The position numbers and the translations under genes are program-made. DNA of 64,000 bases from an uncultured Planococcus sp. (lineage in GTDB: Bacteria > Bacillota > Bacilli > Bacillales_A > Planococcaceae): the NCBI GenBank assembly GCA_947502505.1, contig CANNAE010000003.1, forward strand, positions 332,872-396,871, given 5' to 3'. A model generated the notes under the pieces. It was not told where the DNA came from. It saw only the letters and a program-made list of their open reading frames with translations, and did no database searches. Shown piece by piece: positions 1-8,839 of the stretch (the stretch's first letter is position 1; each line of letters starts with the position of its first letter).

Positions 1-195
1 GTATAAGTCAGTTGGTTTTTTTCTTTCCGGTATGATTGCCGTGACAAGATATGGACCTCCTTCGACCAGATGGCCAGTGCTTTCCAATAGTTTACCCGAA
101 ACGCATATGTTCTAATTAGAAACTGAGCAAGAAATGGATAACCGAAATCATAATCGGGGTATACATACACCATCACAAGTAAATGGGGAATAACA

Positions 196-2229
196 ATGGA
201 ATTACTGCTGACTATCCTGATCCTGCTGATCGCGCTTCTCGTTTCCAATGTAGTGAGCCATTACGTGCCACAAGTGCCGACAGCGCTTATCCAAGTGGCG
301 CTCGGAATGTTGATCGTGCTGGTCTTCGAGGATTTCACCTTTGAATTGGAAGCCGAATGGTTTCTATTATTGTTTATCGCACCGCTCCTGTTCAACGACG
401 GGCGGCATTTTCCGCGTGAGGAATTATGGCGTATGCGCGGCCCGATTTTCGGCAACGCGGTCATCCTGGTGCTGCTGACGACGCTAATCGGCGGATATTT
501 CATCCACTGGCTGATCGAAGATATTCCACTGGCTGCGGCCTTTGCGCTGGCTGCCATCCTGTCGCCGACGGATCCGGTCGCCGTGAACGGCATCTCCCAG
601 CGCGTCCGCATCCCAAGCAATGTGTTGAGCTTGGTGCGGGGGGAGTCGCTGATCAATGATGCCTCAGGGCTCGTCGCATTCAATTATGCGGTTGCTGCAG
701 TCGTGACTGGGACCTTTTCGCTCTACTCCGCTATTTTAAATTTTTCCTATAAGTTTCTAGCGGGTGCGCTGCTCGGGGCCTTATTGGCGTTGTCGTTTGT
801 CGGCATCCGGCTATTGTTCCGCAAGCAAGGCATCAATGACGTGACCTTCCATTCGCTTTTGCAAATCATGACACCGTTTATCATCTTTGTCATCGCAGAT
901 GAATTATTGGGAGCGTCCGGCGTTATCGCTGTGGTCGTCGGGGGAATTGTCCATTCACTCGTGCAAGAAGACACCGAGGCATTGGTCGCGGAAGAACAGA
1001 TGCTGACGGAGAATATTTGGACCATCATCACATTTGTCTTGAACGGCATCATTTTCCTATTGCTCGGGCTTAATATCCCGGGCGCGATGAGCGGCGCATT
1101 GGAAAACCCAAGCGTGGATGAAAGCGTCTTGCTGTCGTATGTACTGGCGATCACGGCCATGCTGCTTGGCATCCGTTTTATTTGGGCATATTTGTTTTCC
1201 CATTATGAATACCGCTTTGGCAAGATGGAAGATGCCGCTAAGCCTACTCTCAAATTGACTTTATTCGTCAGTTTGACAGGTGTGCGCGGGACGGTGACCA
1301 TGGTCGGGATCCTATCCTTGCCGATGATCGTGGATGGCGGCTACATCTTCCCCGAGCGCTCTCTGCTGCTATTCCTGGCAGTCGGGACCATCCTCTTGAC
1401 GCTGCTGTTAGCGACGGCATGTTTGCCGCTGCTCAGCAAAGGCAAATTGGCGGGAAGCGATGACGGAAGGACGATTGACTTGGAAGAAGCAAGACGGCGG
1501 ATTCTACTAGCATCGATTGCCCGCATCAAATCGGAATTAACAGAGGCAAATGAAACCGCGGCTTACGAATTGATGGATGAATATCGCTTGCGCTTCCAGC
1601 AAGTGCAGCCAGAAGGCGAGGACGCGAAAGAAGCCAATAAGAAATACCAGCGCCGCATGAAAGAAGTTCGGCTCCGGGGATTGAAAGCGGAGCGCCGCTA
1701 TATCGAAAAAGTGAAGAAGACAGATGGCATGGAGCGCGAGGTGTATGAAGCATTTGAGCATTCGCTGAATCGCCGCGAGGAAGCAATCGCCCATAATGCC
1801 CGCTCGACGCTATTGTATTTACAAGGCAAACTAATCCGGGCCTGGCGCCGGTTCCGTGGGGAAAACTGGCAGGACGAGGAAATCCGGCTGGTCGAATACC
1901 AGGTAGGCCGGGAAGTGCAATTGAAGGCACTTGAAGCGGCTCTTGAGAGCTTGGAAGCTTATCAACCAAAAGCTTCCCGCAAAGAAATCGTCGAAGCGGT
2001 TTTGACCGAGTACCGGAAAATGATCAGCCGTCTGAGAAAGCCGGAAACCTTATACGATGAGCGTTACGAGATGCAAAAAGAAGAGCTGCGCATCAATGTC
2101 ATGGACATGGGGCGTGCCAAAATCTACGATATGTACGATGCTGCTGAAATTACGAGGCAGCAGGCAAAAGAATTAAGGAAATACATCAATTATATCGAAA
2201 GCGTCACTTTATACGATCCGACGGAATGA
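196..2229 (+). CDS. CPA1 (NhaP/Nhe-type) Na+/H+ antiporter
   Basis: A 677-residue integral membrane antiporter that would exchange cytoplasmic Na+ for external H+. About 12 hydrophobic segments fill residues 1-415. Family hallmarks are visible: SPTDPVAV at residues 123-130, LINDASGLVAF at about 152-162 and GVRGTVTMVG near residue 370. The last 250 residues are hydrophilic and rich in Glu, Lys and Arg with heptad-like patches, the long cytoplasmic tail seen in bacterial CPA1 proteins. The ATG has a GGGGAA ribosome binding site 6 bases upstream. The gene is monocistronic; its terminator is the one duplicated by repeat copy 1. Family assignment is firm; ion preference (Na+, Li+ or K+) cannot be read from the sequence. 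Confidence 0.93.
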   Translation: MELLLTILILLIALLVSNVVSHYVPQVPTALIQVALGMLIVLVFEDFTFELEAEWFLLLFIAPLLFNDGRHFPREELWRMRGPIFGNAVILVLLTTLIGGYFIHWLIEDIPLAAAFALAAILSPTDPVAVNGISQRVRIPSNVLSLVRGESLINDASGLVAFNYAVAAVVTGTFSLYSAILNFSYKFLAGALLGALLALSFVGIRLLFRKQGINDVTFHSLLQIMTPFIIFVIADELLGASGVIAVVVGGIVHSLVQEDTEALVAEEQMLTENIWTIITFVLNGIIFLLLGLNIPGAMSGALENPSVDESVLLSYVLAITAMLLGIRFIWAYLFSHYEYRFGKMEDAAKPTLKLTLFVSLTGVRGTVTMVGILSLPMIVDGGYIFPERSLLLFLAVGTILLTLLLATACLPLLSKGKLAGSDDGRTIDLEEARRRILLASIARIKSELTEANETAAYELMDEYRLRFQQVQPEGEDAKEANKKYQRRMKEVRLRGLKAERRYIEKVKKTDGMEREVYEAFEHSLNRREEAIAHNARSTLLYLQGKLIRAWRRFRGENWQDEEIRLVEYQVGREVQLKALEAALESLEAYQPKASRKEIVEAVLTEYRKMISRLRKPETLYDERYEMQKEELRINVMDMGRAKIYDMYDAAEITRQQAKELRKYINYIESVTLYDPTE

Positions 2230-2230
2230 A

Positions 2231-2259
2231 ACAGCACAAGCCTCAGCTTGTGCTGTTTT
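2231..2259 (+). terminator. Intrinsic terminator of the Na+/H+ antiporter gene
   Basis: ACAGCACAAG and CTTGTGCTGT form a 10-bp stem followed by a T-run. The 3' half of this hairpin and its T-run reappear at 2491-2507 on the far side of repeat copy 1. Confidence 0.9.
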
Positions 2260-2497
2260 CAGAGTGTTGAAGAAGTCTATAATCCTCTATTAATAAAAAG
2301 AGTGTGGCACTATTCTACAATGAAAAAATCAACGAATGATCTTAGTATTTGGAGAAGCGTTCGCTCGACTCCTGTGGATCAGCGAGACGCCCGAGACCCC
2401 GCAAGGCGCAAAGCGACTGAGGAGGCTTGGGCGCGAGCCCACGGAGTCGTGCGATAAGCTTCGGAAAATACCACTTCTCACCTTTCTCGACAGCTTG
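2260..2497 (-). repeat. Terminator-associated modular repeat (MITE-like), copy 1
   Basis: A 238-bp ORF-less element in reverse orientation relative to copies 2 and 4. Its ends are CAGAGTGTTGAAGAAGT on the left and, read on the minus strand, CAAGCTGTCGAGAAAGG on the right, which are imperfect inverted repeats. It shares internal blocks with the other copies (GGAGAAGCGTTCGCTCG, CCGAGACCCCGCAAGG, GATAAGCTTCGGAAAATA). It is the short form and lacks both extra hairpin modules of copy 2. TGCTGTTTTC flanks it on both sides (2251-2260 and 2498-2507); the match extends to 17 bp (2244-2260, 2491-2507) because the element end resembles the hairpin arm. The four short ORFs overlapping it are repeat sequence, not genes. 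Confidence 0.88.
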
Positions 2498-2586
2498 TGC
2501 TGTTTTCTTTTAAATGAAAAATCTGTCACTTCTGTAAATGACATGCTTTCACCTGGATAAAAAGCGAACGAATTTGATGAAATGTA

Positions 2587-2614
2587 TTGAATCGTACGTT
2601 AAATAGCGTAGACT
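2587..2614 (+). promoter_or_regulatory. Sigma-A promoter of the DUF3100 pair
   Basis: TTGAAT (2587-2592), 16-bp spacer, TAGACT (2609-2614), about 65 bases upstream of the chosen start. Confidence 0.55.
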
Positions 2615-2679
2615 GGGTTTATGGAATGCGATATATTTTCATTATTGCTGTGATTTACGAAGAAAGCGGGGGAGAAGAG

Positions 2680-3501
2680 ATGGAGAAAGTAGAATTGAAA
2701 AAGGTCATCAAGGATTGGCGTTTGCATGCCATTGCCTTTATTTTAGTCGCCATCACGGAAGCGATCGGCCAGTTCAGTATTGCGGTAGGGCCAGGCGTGA
2801 TTTTGTTATTGCCGATGCTGTACGCCTTCTTTTTAGGGCTTGGCTTATATTTCACGCCGTTCATTTCCGAGAAAAACGCTAAAAATGCAGAGCCGCTTAT
2901 TATTTTAGGGGTGACTTTGCTCATTGCCAAAATCGGGGTCACCATCGGCCCGCAGATTGAAGCGATCATCGCCGCAGGACCGGCATTGCTGTTGCAGGAG
3001 CTCGGCAACCTAGGGACGATTTTCCTGGCGCTGCCGCTTGCGGTGCTGCTCGGATTCCGCCGCGAAAGCATTGGCATGACGCACTCAATTGCGCGGGAGC
3101 CAAATGTCGGGCTGATCGTCAATAAGTTCGGGTTTTCTTCACCGGAAGGCCGCGGCGTCATGGCTGTCTATATTTTTGGGACGGTGTTCGGCGCGGTATT
3201 CCTTGGCTTGATCTCCGGCTTGCTGGCGACGGCGACGCCGCTTCATCCTTTATCGTTCGCCATGGCATCCGGTGTCGGGAGCGGATCGATGATGGCTGCA
3301 GCCAGCGGTTCACTGATCGGCGCGTATCCGGAACTGGAAGAACAGATTGTCGCATTTGCAGGAGCGAGTAATTTGCTGTCGCTTTCGACCGGCTTGTATT
3401 TCAGTATTTTCATCGGCTTGCCGCTGACAGAAAAGCTGTACAGCATCATGATGAGAAGATCCGAGCGGAAATTGGCAAAAGGAGGCGGGCCGGATGCTTA
3501 A
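2680..3501 (+). CDS. DUF3100-type integral membrane protein
   Basis: A 273-residue very hydrophobic protein with about 8 predicted membrane segments. The open frame runs upstream to 2587, but the ATG at 2680 follows GCGGGGGAGAAG and starts the conserved part (MEKVELKKVIKDWRLHAIAF). The pattern of long Gly/Ala/Leu segments and the conserved stretch MTHSIAREPNVGLI fits the DUF3100 family of probable transporters; no substrate is known to me. It overlaps the next membrane gene by 8 bases, so the two are probably co-translated and may form one complex. Function is inferred only at the level of transport. Confidence 0.75.
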   Translation: MEKVELKKVIKDWRLHAIAFILVAITEAIGQFSIAVGPGVILLLPMLYAFFLGLGLYFTPFISEKNAKNAEPLIILGVTLLIAKIGVTIGPQIEAIIAAGPALLLQELGNLGTIFLALPLAVLLGFRRESIGMTHSIAREPNVGLIVNKFGFSSPEGRGVMAVYIFGTVFGAVFLGLISGLLATATPLHPLSFAMASGVGSGSMMAAASGSLIGAYPELEEQIVAFAGASNLLSLSTGLYFSIFIGLPLTEKLYSIMMRRSERKLAKGGGPDA

Positions 3502-3946
3502 AAGTGTAATCGAATGGACGTGGGTATTGGCCATTTTTGGCATCGCTGCCTTGATTGGCAACTGGTTTGGGATGGATGTGCTGCCGTGGCAGGCGATTCC
3601 GGGAATGCTGGTCCTGATCGCAGTGAGCCTCGCCGGCTTGATGCTCGAGAAGGCTTTGCCTTTTAGCATGCCGGCTGTCGGTTATATCGGGATACTCGCT
3701 ATCCTCATCTCCTTGCCAGGGGTGCCGGGCTCAGAATATGTAGTCGCTTGGACTAGCCAGATCGGCATTTTGGCGCTTGCGACACCAATTCTCGCCTATG
3801 CGGGCATCTCGGTCGGGTCGAACTGGGCGGATTTCCGCAAGTTGGGTTTTCGCAGCTTCTTGGTCGCGATTTCGGTCTTTCTCGGGACGTTTCTCGGGTC
3901 GGCTCTTATCGCTGAGGTGATCTTGCGCTGGCAAGGCATCATTTAA
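3494..3946 (+). CDS. Small integral membrane protein, partner of the DUF3100 gene
   Basis: A 150-residue protein with 4-5 membrane segments and almost no soluble part. The ATG lies inside the end of the DUF3100 gene (8-base overlap) and uses GGAGGCGGG as ribosome binding site. I do not recognise a named family. The fixed overlap suggests the two proteins work as a two-subunit carrier or channel; that is inference from gene arrangement. A strong terminator follows directly. Confidence 0.75.
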   Translation: MLKSVIEWTWVLAIFGIAALIGNWFGMDVLPWQAIPGMLVLIAVSLAGLMLEKALPFSMPAVGYIGILAILISLPGVPGSEYVVAWTSQIGILALATPILAYAGISVGSNWADFRKLGFRSFLVAISVFLGTFLGSALIAEVILRWQGII

Positions 3947-3950
3947 ACAC

Positions 3951-3987
3951 AAAATCCCCGCAGCAAAACAAGCTGCGGGGATTTTTA
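3951..3987. terminator. Bidirectional terminator
   Basis: AAAATCCCCGCAGC and GCTGCGGGGATTTTT form a 10-bp GC-rich stem with A/T tracts on both sides. It ends the DUF3100 pair and can also act on the minus strand. Confidence 0.9.
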
Positions 3988-4007
3988 ATATCGTTAGAAA
4001 AAGAAAT

Positions 4008-4035
4008 GGCCCGGTGCAGTTGCCTGCATCGGGCC
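4008..4035 (-). terminator. Hairpin, possible minus-strand terminator
   Basis: GGCCCGATGCAGG and CTGCACCGGGCC pair (one bulge/GU), and on the minus strand the stem is followed by ATTTCTTTTTCT. It would end a minus-strand transcript containing the small ORF at 4081-4185. On the plus strand no T-run follows. Confidence 0.5.
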
Positions 4036-4080
4036 TTCAAAAAATTTGGGGGTGAAGGGGAAGCTCACTAAATGCTTCTG

Positions 4081-4185
4081 TTATGTAGTTACCACATGCG
4101 AAGGAAGCTTAAACATCTTGCCGTAAACTTTCTGCATCGCTATTCTTCGCGCCCGTTGAACCATTCGAAAGCGTGCGTCCACCAT
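4081..4185 (-). CDS. Possible small basic protein (34 aa)
   Basis: An open frame of 34 codons, too short for usual cut-offs. It reads MVDARFRMVQRARR followed by IAMQKVYGKMFKLPSHVVTT, strongly basic. AGGAAG lies about 9 bases before the ATG, and a minus-strand hairpin plus T-run (4008-4035) follows. No family is recognised. It lies in a 325-bp interval between two plus-strand genes that otherwise contains nothing I can name. Coding status is inferred from start signal, composition and terminator only. Confidence 0.35.
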   Translation of the reverse strand: MVDARFRMVQRARRIAMQKVYGKMFKLPSHVVTT

Positions 4186-4313
4186 CTCCTGAAGCTTCCT
4201 GATTATTTATATTTTGCAACAGGTGTAGCAAAAGGCGAAACGGGGTAGAAATCAGTAACTGCCCCAGTTGTGGAAGCATAGCTGGGTGAAACGGACAGAA
4301 GGAGGGAGTTCCA

Positions 4314-4673
4314 ATGATGACGACAATGACTAGAAATGAACTTCGGAAAGACACGGGCCGCCTATATTCGGACATGATGAATTTTTACAAACGCTTTGCC
4401 AAATTCCACGAACCCGGGAAACGGGATTTGCAGCGGATGGCGATAAATCTGGACCGTCTAAATCCATCGTCTACTGGAGAACGAATTGAAGCAATCTGCT
4501 TTCTGGAGTATATGCTAGCCGTGCATCTTGGGCAAACAGATCCCCAGCACGAAGCCTTGCGCCTCGAATTGCTCGGCCGTGCTAAAAAATTCACGATGCG
4601 CGTTTCCAGGAAGCGGCAAGCATTGCGCAAATGGCGGCGTGAAGTGGACGACAGCAGTGAACAGGCTGTATGA
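4314..4673 (+). CDS. Hypothetical protein, 119 aa, basic and helical
   Basis: Starts at one of two adjacent ATGs behind AGAAGGAGGGAG. The product is soluble, basic (many Arg and Lys in the last 30 residues, e.g. RVSRKRQALRKWRRE) and probably all-helical, with no signal peptide or membrane segment. I do not recognise the family. It is monocistronic, with a hairpin terminator at 4681-4703. Confidence 0.7.
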   Translation: MMTTMTRNELRKDTGRLYSDMMNFYKRFAKFHEPGKRDLQRMAINLDRLNPSSTGERIEAICFLEYMLAVHLGQTDPQHEALRLELLGRAKKFTMRVSRKRQALRKWRREVDDSSEQAV

Positions 4674-4680
4674 GAAAACC

Positions 4681-4703
4681 GAGCCGAAATGGGCTCTTTT
4701 TTT
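4681..4703 (+). terminator. Intrinsic terminator
   Basis: GAGCC-GAAAT-GGGCTC followed by seven T. Confidence 0.8.
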
Positions 4704-4786
4704 AATGGCTGAAATTCCATCCTCCGGAGCAAAAGGAAACGCGTTATAATGAATCTGCTATTTTACTTTTGAATGGGGGCCAGACG

Positions 4787-6085
4787 ATGGCTAATGGAAA
4801 CACGAAAATAGGCGCTCAAGCGCTTGAAAGCTATAGCGAATCGCCAGAGAAATTACAGGGATTGTATAAACGCACTTTGTGGATCGTCATGCTGTCGCAG
4901 ATTTTCGGGGGAGCGGGCTTGGCCGCCGGGATTACGGTCGGCGCATTGCTCGCACGCGATATGCTTAGCACCGAAAGCTACGCGGGGTTGCCGGTCTTTC
5001 TCTTTACGCTTGGATCTGCCGGGGCAGCGCTCGTCGTCGGGCGGCTGTCGCAGCGTTTCGGCCGCAGGACAGGGCTGGCCGCGGGCTTTTTGGCAGGCGG
5101 TGCCGGGTCGGTTGGCGTCGTATTCGCCGCGATATGGGGCAATGTCTTCTTACTGTTCTTCTCTCTTCTAGTCTACGGTGCGGGCTCGGCGACGAACCTC
5201 CAAGCGCGTTATGCTGGAACGGACTTGGCAAGCGCGAAGCAGCGCGGCACGGCCATCAGCGTGGCGATGGTAGCGACCACATTCGGCGCATTTGCCGGCC
5301 CGAACCTGGTTGGCGTCATGGGGAGTTTCGCTGAATCGATCGGTGTGCCGGCGCTTGCCGGCCCGTTCATTTTAGCTGGCGCGGCGTACATATTGGCGGG
5401 CATTGTGCTGTTCGCGCTATTGCGCCCGGACCCGCTCATGGTGTCGCGTGTCATCAGCGACCAGCAAAAACGGGAACAGGCGGCATCAGGCGAAGCAGAA
5501 ACGGCAGGGCCTGCGATCAATAGCCGAGGCGTCTTCCTCGGGGCGACGGTGATGGTCATCACGCAGATCGTCATGGTAGCAATCATGACGATGACGCCGG
5601 TGCATATGGGCCATCACGGCCATTCGCTCAATGCAATCGGCATGGTCATCGGCATTCACGTGGCGGCGATGTATTTGCCTTCGCTCGTGACGGGCGTATT
5701 GGTCGATAAAGCGGGCCGTGTGGCGATGGTCGTTGCAGCCGGGGTGACCTTGCTTTCAGCAGGGCTCGTCGCTGCGTTCGCTCCAGGAGACTCGCTGTTT
5801 GTGTTGATTCTGGCACTCGCACTGCTCGGTCTCGGCTGGAATTTCGGCTTGATCAGCGGGACAGCATTGATTGTCGATTCGACAAAGCCGACAGCGCGCG
5901 CCAAAACGCAAGGGACGGTCGATGTCTTGATCGCACTGGCCGGTGCGACAGGCGGCGGCATGTCCGGCTTGGTCGTAGCCGGCACGAGTTTTGCGGTGTT
6001 GTCGCTTGCAGGCGGCGTTCTATCATTATTATTGGTGCCTGTCGTCATTTGGTTTTGGCGCAATGAAGAAACCATTCTTTCATAA
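4787..6085 (+). CDS. Major facilitator superfamily transporter
   Basis: A 432-residue protein with about 12 membrane segments in two halves joined by a polar loop near residues 220-240. The short basic loop between segments 2 and 3 carries GRLSQRFGRRTG, the MFS signature. A TTG at 4769 would extend the frame, but the ATG at 4787 is preceded by GGGGGCC at the right distance. The family contains many drug and metabolite exporters; the substrate is unknown. The gene stands alone with its own terminator. Confidence 0.88.
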   Translation: MANGNTKIGAQALESYSESPEKLQGLYKRTLWIVMLSQIFGGAGLAAGITVGALLARDMLSTESYAGLPVFLFTLGSAGAALVVGRLSQRFGRRTGLAAGFLAGGAGSVGVVFAAIWGNVFLLFFSLLVYGAGSATNLQARYAGTDLASAKQRGTAISVAMVATTFGAFAGPNLVGVMGSFAESIGVPALAGPFILAGAAYILAGIVLFALLRPDPLMVSRVISDQQKREQAASGEAETAGPAINSRGVFLGATVMVITQIVMVAIMTMTPVHMGHHGHSLNAIGMVIGIHVAAMYLPSLVTGVLVDKAGRVAMVVAAGVTLLSAGLVAAFAPGDSLFVLILALALLGLGWNFGLISGTALIVDSTKPTARAKTQGTVDVLIALAGATGGGMSGLVVAGTSFAVLSLAGGVLSLLLVPVVIWFWRNEETILS

Positions 6086-6117
6086 AAAGCGGAGGCTTGG
6101 AGGCCTCCGCTTTTTTC
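6086..6117 (+). terminator. Intrinsic terminator of the MFS gene
   Basis: GCGGAGGC-TTGGAG-GCCTCCGC followed by TTTTTT. Confidence 0.9.
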
Positions 6118-6193
6118 TATTCAAGTACGGCTGTTGAGCCCTATGAGAAAATAATTGTTACCGCTACGGCTTTGAAAAAGCGCAGCGGGCATG

Positions 6194-6223
6194 AAAAACC
6201 CCCTCACTTTCTCGTGAGGGGGC
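6194..6223 (-). terminator. Terminator of the sulfonate/nitrate-type ABC operon
   Basis: On the minus strand GCCCCCTCACGAG pairs with the CTCGTGAGGGGG arm region (CCCCTCAC / GTGAGGGG) and is followed by TTTTT. Confidence 0.88.
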
Positions 6224-6235
6224 TGATGCATTTAT

Positions 6236-7228
6236 TCAATTCAAAAATTGCGTATCGGTCAATTCGCTGAAGTCCGGTTTTTCTTTCAGGAATTTCAAGT
6301 CGAATGACGAGTCACCGAAGGCCTGGATTTCCTCGCCGTCGATATCCGTGCTAAAGAACATATTGTCCCAGGCGCCATCGATAACCGATTTATCGAGTTC
6401 CTGTCCTGTGATCTCGTCGATTGTGGAAATGACGATTTCCTTGGATTCTTCAGGGTTTTCTTCAATATATGCGGTTGCCTCTTCGTGCGCATCGACAATG
6501 CCTTGGACGACTTCGGGATCAGACTCGATCAATTCGCTGGACGTCACGAGGACAGAAGCCGGAAGCGATGTCCCGAAGGAAATTTCATCGGGTTCGATGA
6601 TGACTTTCGCGCCCGTATTTTGTGCGAGAACAGAGGCCCAAGGTTCAGGAGCGACCGCGACATCGATTTTACCGGTTTCGAACATGGCTTCGTATTGTGC
6701 CGGTTTGCCGGTTTGATGAATCATTTCTCCGCCGATGCGGTTAGACGTCATGTCGTTTTCTTTCATATAGGTTTCGAACTGGACATCGTGCGTGCAGCCG
6801 ACGCGCGGCGTGATGAATGTGCTGCCTGGGATGTCTTCGATGGATTCGATGCCGCTGCCGTCACGTGCCATGACGACCGTTCCGCCGCTCGCCCCGCCAG
6901 CGATCATGCGCACGTCCGCGCCGTTCGTGTAATTGTTCATCGCAGGCCCGGGACCGACCAGCCCGCCGTCGATATCGCCGGTTTTTAGCGCAGTCATGAA
7001 GTCGGAGCCGTCAGCGAATGTGACATATTCAACATTCGTGCCTTCCGGTAAATTGCTTTCATAGAGCTGTTGGTCTTTTGCGACCATTGCCGTGGCGTGG
7101 TCGAGATTCGGGAAATAGCCGAGCACAAGGGTGTCTTCGCTATCGCCTGTCGCGTTGCCAGAAGCGCCGCAAGCCGATAGGATTCCTGCAGCTGCAAGTG
7201 AAGTTAGAAGTAGTCCAGATCTTTTCAT
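6236..7228 (-). CDS. ABC transporter substrate-binding lipoprotein (sulfonate/taurine/nitrate type)
   Basis: A 330-residue lipoprotein with signal peptide and lipobox GILSAC, anchored outside the membrane to deliver an oxyanion or organosulfur compound to the neighbouring permease. The SsuA/TauA/NrtA-like fold is suggested by LGYFPNLDHA near the mature N-terminus, GLVGPGPAMN, and PRVGCTHDV, the variant of the usual PRxGxTQD motif. The ATG at 7228 follows GAGGAGG; an upstream ATG at 7246 is in frame but has no good ribosome site. It is last of a three-gene operon (ATPase, permease, binding protein). Substrate within the family is not resolved, though the cysK gene nearby makes sulfur plausible. 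Confidence 0.85.
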   Translation of the reverse strand: MKRSGLLLTSLAAAGILSACGASGNATGDSEDTLVLGYFPNLDHATAMVAKDQQLYESNLPEGTNVEYVTFADGSDFMTALKTGDIDGGLVGPGPAMNNYTNGADVRMIAGGASGGTVVMARDGSGIESIEDIPGSTFITPRVGCTHDVQFETYMKENDMTSNRIGGEMIHQTGKPAQYEAMFETGKIDVAVAPEPWASVLAQNTGAKVIIEPDEISFGTSLPASVLVTSSELIESDPEVVQGIVDAHEEATAYIEENPEESKEIVISTIDEITGQELDKSVIDGAWDNMFFSTDIDGEEIQAFGDSSFDLKFLKEKPDFSELTDTQFLN

Positions 7229-7259
7229 AAAATGATTCCTCCTCAAATGGTTGTGGATA

Positions 7260-8021
7260 TTAAGATTCGAGTCCCCAGCGTTTCAGGACGTTTTTTTCGA
7301 TGCGTTGGAAAATCAATTGGTCGACGACTGCCCCGACAACTCCGATGATGATCATGACGCCGATAACGAGCGCCATATTGCCGAAATCAGAAGCATAGCG
7401 CAAGGTATAACCGAGCCCCGGGCCGGCACTGAGCAGCTCGCCGGCCATCAGTGCGCGCCAGGCGAATGCCCAGGCGAGACGTGCGCCGGTTACCAGATAT
7501 GGGATGGACGCAGGGATGATGACTTTCCAGAACAAGTCGATGCCGTTCGATCCCATCGTGCGTGCTGCTTTAATATAGAGCGGATTGACATTTTTAATGC
7601 CTGTCCGCACATTGAGTGTCATGACGAATGTGCCGCCGAGAATGACGACAAAGATGATGGCGCCTTCCCCAAGGCCAAACCACATCATGGCAAGCGGCAG
7701 CCAAATAATGCTTGGTACGCTTTGCAAGGCGAGCACCATCGAACCGATCGTATCATCGGCCGTTTTGGAACGCGCCAGCAAGATGCCGAGTGCAGTACCG
7801 ATCAATAAGGAAACGGCAAGGCCGATCAAGAGCCGGCGAAAACTCGCGACCAAATCATAGACCAAGGTCAGGTCGGCGAATCCAGCAGCCAGTGCATCCC
7901 ATACGCTGAACGGGGAGGGAAGAATCGTTTCGTGCCATAATTCGAAATGGGAGCCGAGGCCCCAGAACAAGATGAGTGCTGCGAAAAAGATGAGGCGCTT
8001 AACGGCGGGCTTCATAGGCAA
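7260..8021 (-). CDS. ABC transporter permease (SsuC/TauC type)
   Basis: A 253-residue inner-membrane permease with six predicted membrane segments. The loop that couples to the ATPase is visible as AARTMGSNGIDLFWKVIIPA, matching the EAA signature of binding-protein-dependent permeases. It overlaps the ATPase gene by 23 bases and precedes the binding-protein gene by 31 bases, so all three are one transcript. Confidence 0.9.
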   Translation of the reverse strand: MPMKPAVKRLIFFAALILFWGLGSHFELWHETILPSPFSVWDALAAGFADLTLVYDLVASFRRLLIGLAVSLLIGTALGILLARSKTADDTIGSMVLALQSVPSIIWLPLAMMWFGLGEGAIIFVVILGGTFVMTLNVRTGIKNVNPLYIKAARTMGSNGIDLFWKVIIPASIPYLVTGARLAWAFAWRALMAGELLSAGPGLGYTLRYASDFGNMALVIGVMIIIGVVGAVVDQLIFQRIEKNVLKRWGLES

Positions 8022-8793
8022 GCTCCTCGTCTATGACTTTGTCGATTTCGCCTTTCAATAGCCCCATGATGCGTTCTTCGAGTGCAGTGACTTGCTGCTT
8101 GTGTGCATCGCGTGGGCGTGGGATGTCGACTTCGATATCGGCGATGACCGTGCCGGGCCGAGTGCCCATCACTACGATGCGGTCCGATAATTTGATCGAT
8201 TCCTGAATGCTGTGTGTAACGAAAACGATGGTTTTTTGCGTATCGATCCAAATCTTCTCGAGCTGCCCGTGAAGGCGGCTGCGTGTTTGTTCATCGAGTG
8301 CGCCGAACGGTTCGTCCATCAACAGCACAGCCGGGTCCATCGCCAAGGAGCGTGCAATCGATACGCGCTGCTGCATGCCACCCGACAATTCGTGTGGGTA
8401 ATGCCCGGCGTAATTGCTGAGCTGCACCATTTGCAGGAAATGGCGTGCGCGTTCGACCGCTTGTTTTTTGTTCATGTCTTTACGGAGCGGGAAAATGACA
8501 TTCTCCGTGACCGTCATCCAAGGAAACAAGGCAGCTTCCTGGAACACCATGCCGCGGTCTTTTCCCGGTTTTTGTACGGTGGCCCCGTCAACGACGATGT
8601 CACCGGATGAAGCAGAAGTGAGCCCGGCGATCATCGATAATAAAGTCGACTTGCCGCAGCCGGAAGGGCCAAGAATCGAAACGAATTGGCCTTTCGGGAT
8701 TTCGAGGTTTATATCTTCTAATACCGTGTTGGCATTATTGTCTTTATCGGTATAAATCTTGTCGATATGCTGAATTTCAATAAACAAATACAT
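7999..8793 (-). CDS. ABC transporter ATP-binding protein (SsuB/TauB type)
   Basis: A 264-residue ATPase with Walker A GPSGCGKST (about residues 42-50), the signature LSGGMQQR, Walker B AVLLMDEPFGALD and the H-loop VFVTHS. It energises uptake by the two downstream genes. The ATG at 8793 has GGTGA just upstream; a TTG two codons later is an alternative. A sigma-A promoter lies about 50 bases upstream. Confidence 0.92.
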   Translation of the reverse strand: MYLFIEIQHIDKIYTDKDNNANTVLEDINLEIPKGQFVSILGPSGCGKSTLLSMIAGLTSASSGDIVVDGATVQKPGKDRGMVFQEAALFPWMTVTENVIFPLRKDMNKKQAVERARHFLQMVQLSNYAGHYPHELSGGMQQRVSIARSLAMDPAVLLMDEPFGALDEQTRSRLHGQLEKIWIDTQKTIVFVTHSIQESIKLSDRIVVMGTRPGTVIADIEVDIPRPRDAHKQQVTALEERIMGLLKGEIDKVIDEELAYEARR

Positions 8794-8839
8794 TCACCGG
8801 CTATAAAACCTACCTTTCCAATCGGATATCATTTAATAA

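Noticed and set aside
1526..1969. A 147-codon minus-strand ORF
   Set aside because: It lies fully antisense to the charged tail of the Na+/H+ antiporter gene; its composition is that of a shadow frame.
2248..2560. Three short ORFs on both strands (69-74 codons)
   Set aside because: They lie wholly in repeat copy 1, have no ribosome sites, and overlap each other.
4109..4375. An 88-codon minus-strand ORF
   Set aside because: It runs antisense through the ribosome site and start of the gene at 4314 and has no start signal.
8794..8839. Possible S-box or other riboswitch before the ABC operon
   Set aside because: The leader between promoter and start is only about 40 bases.
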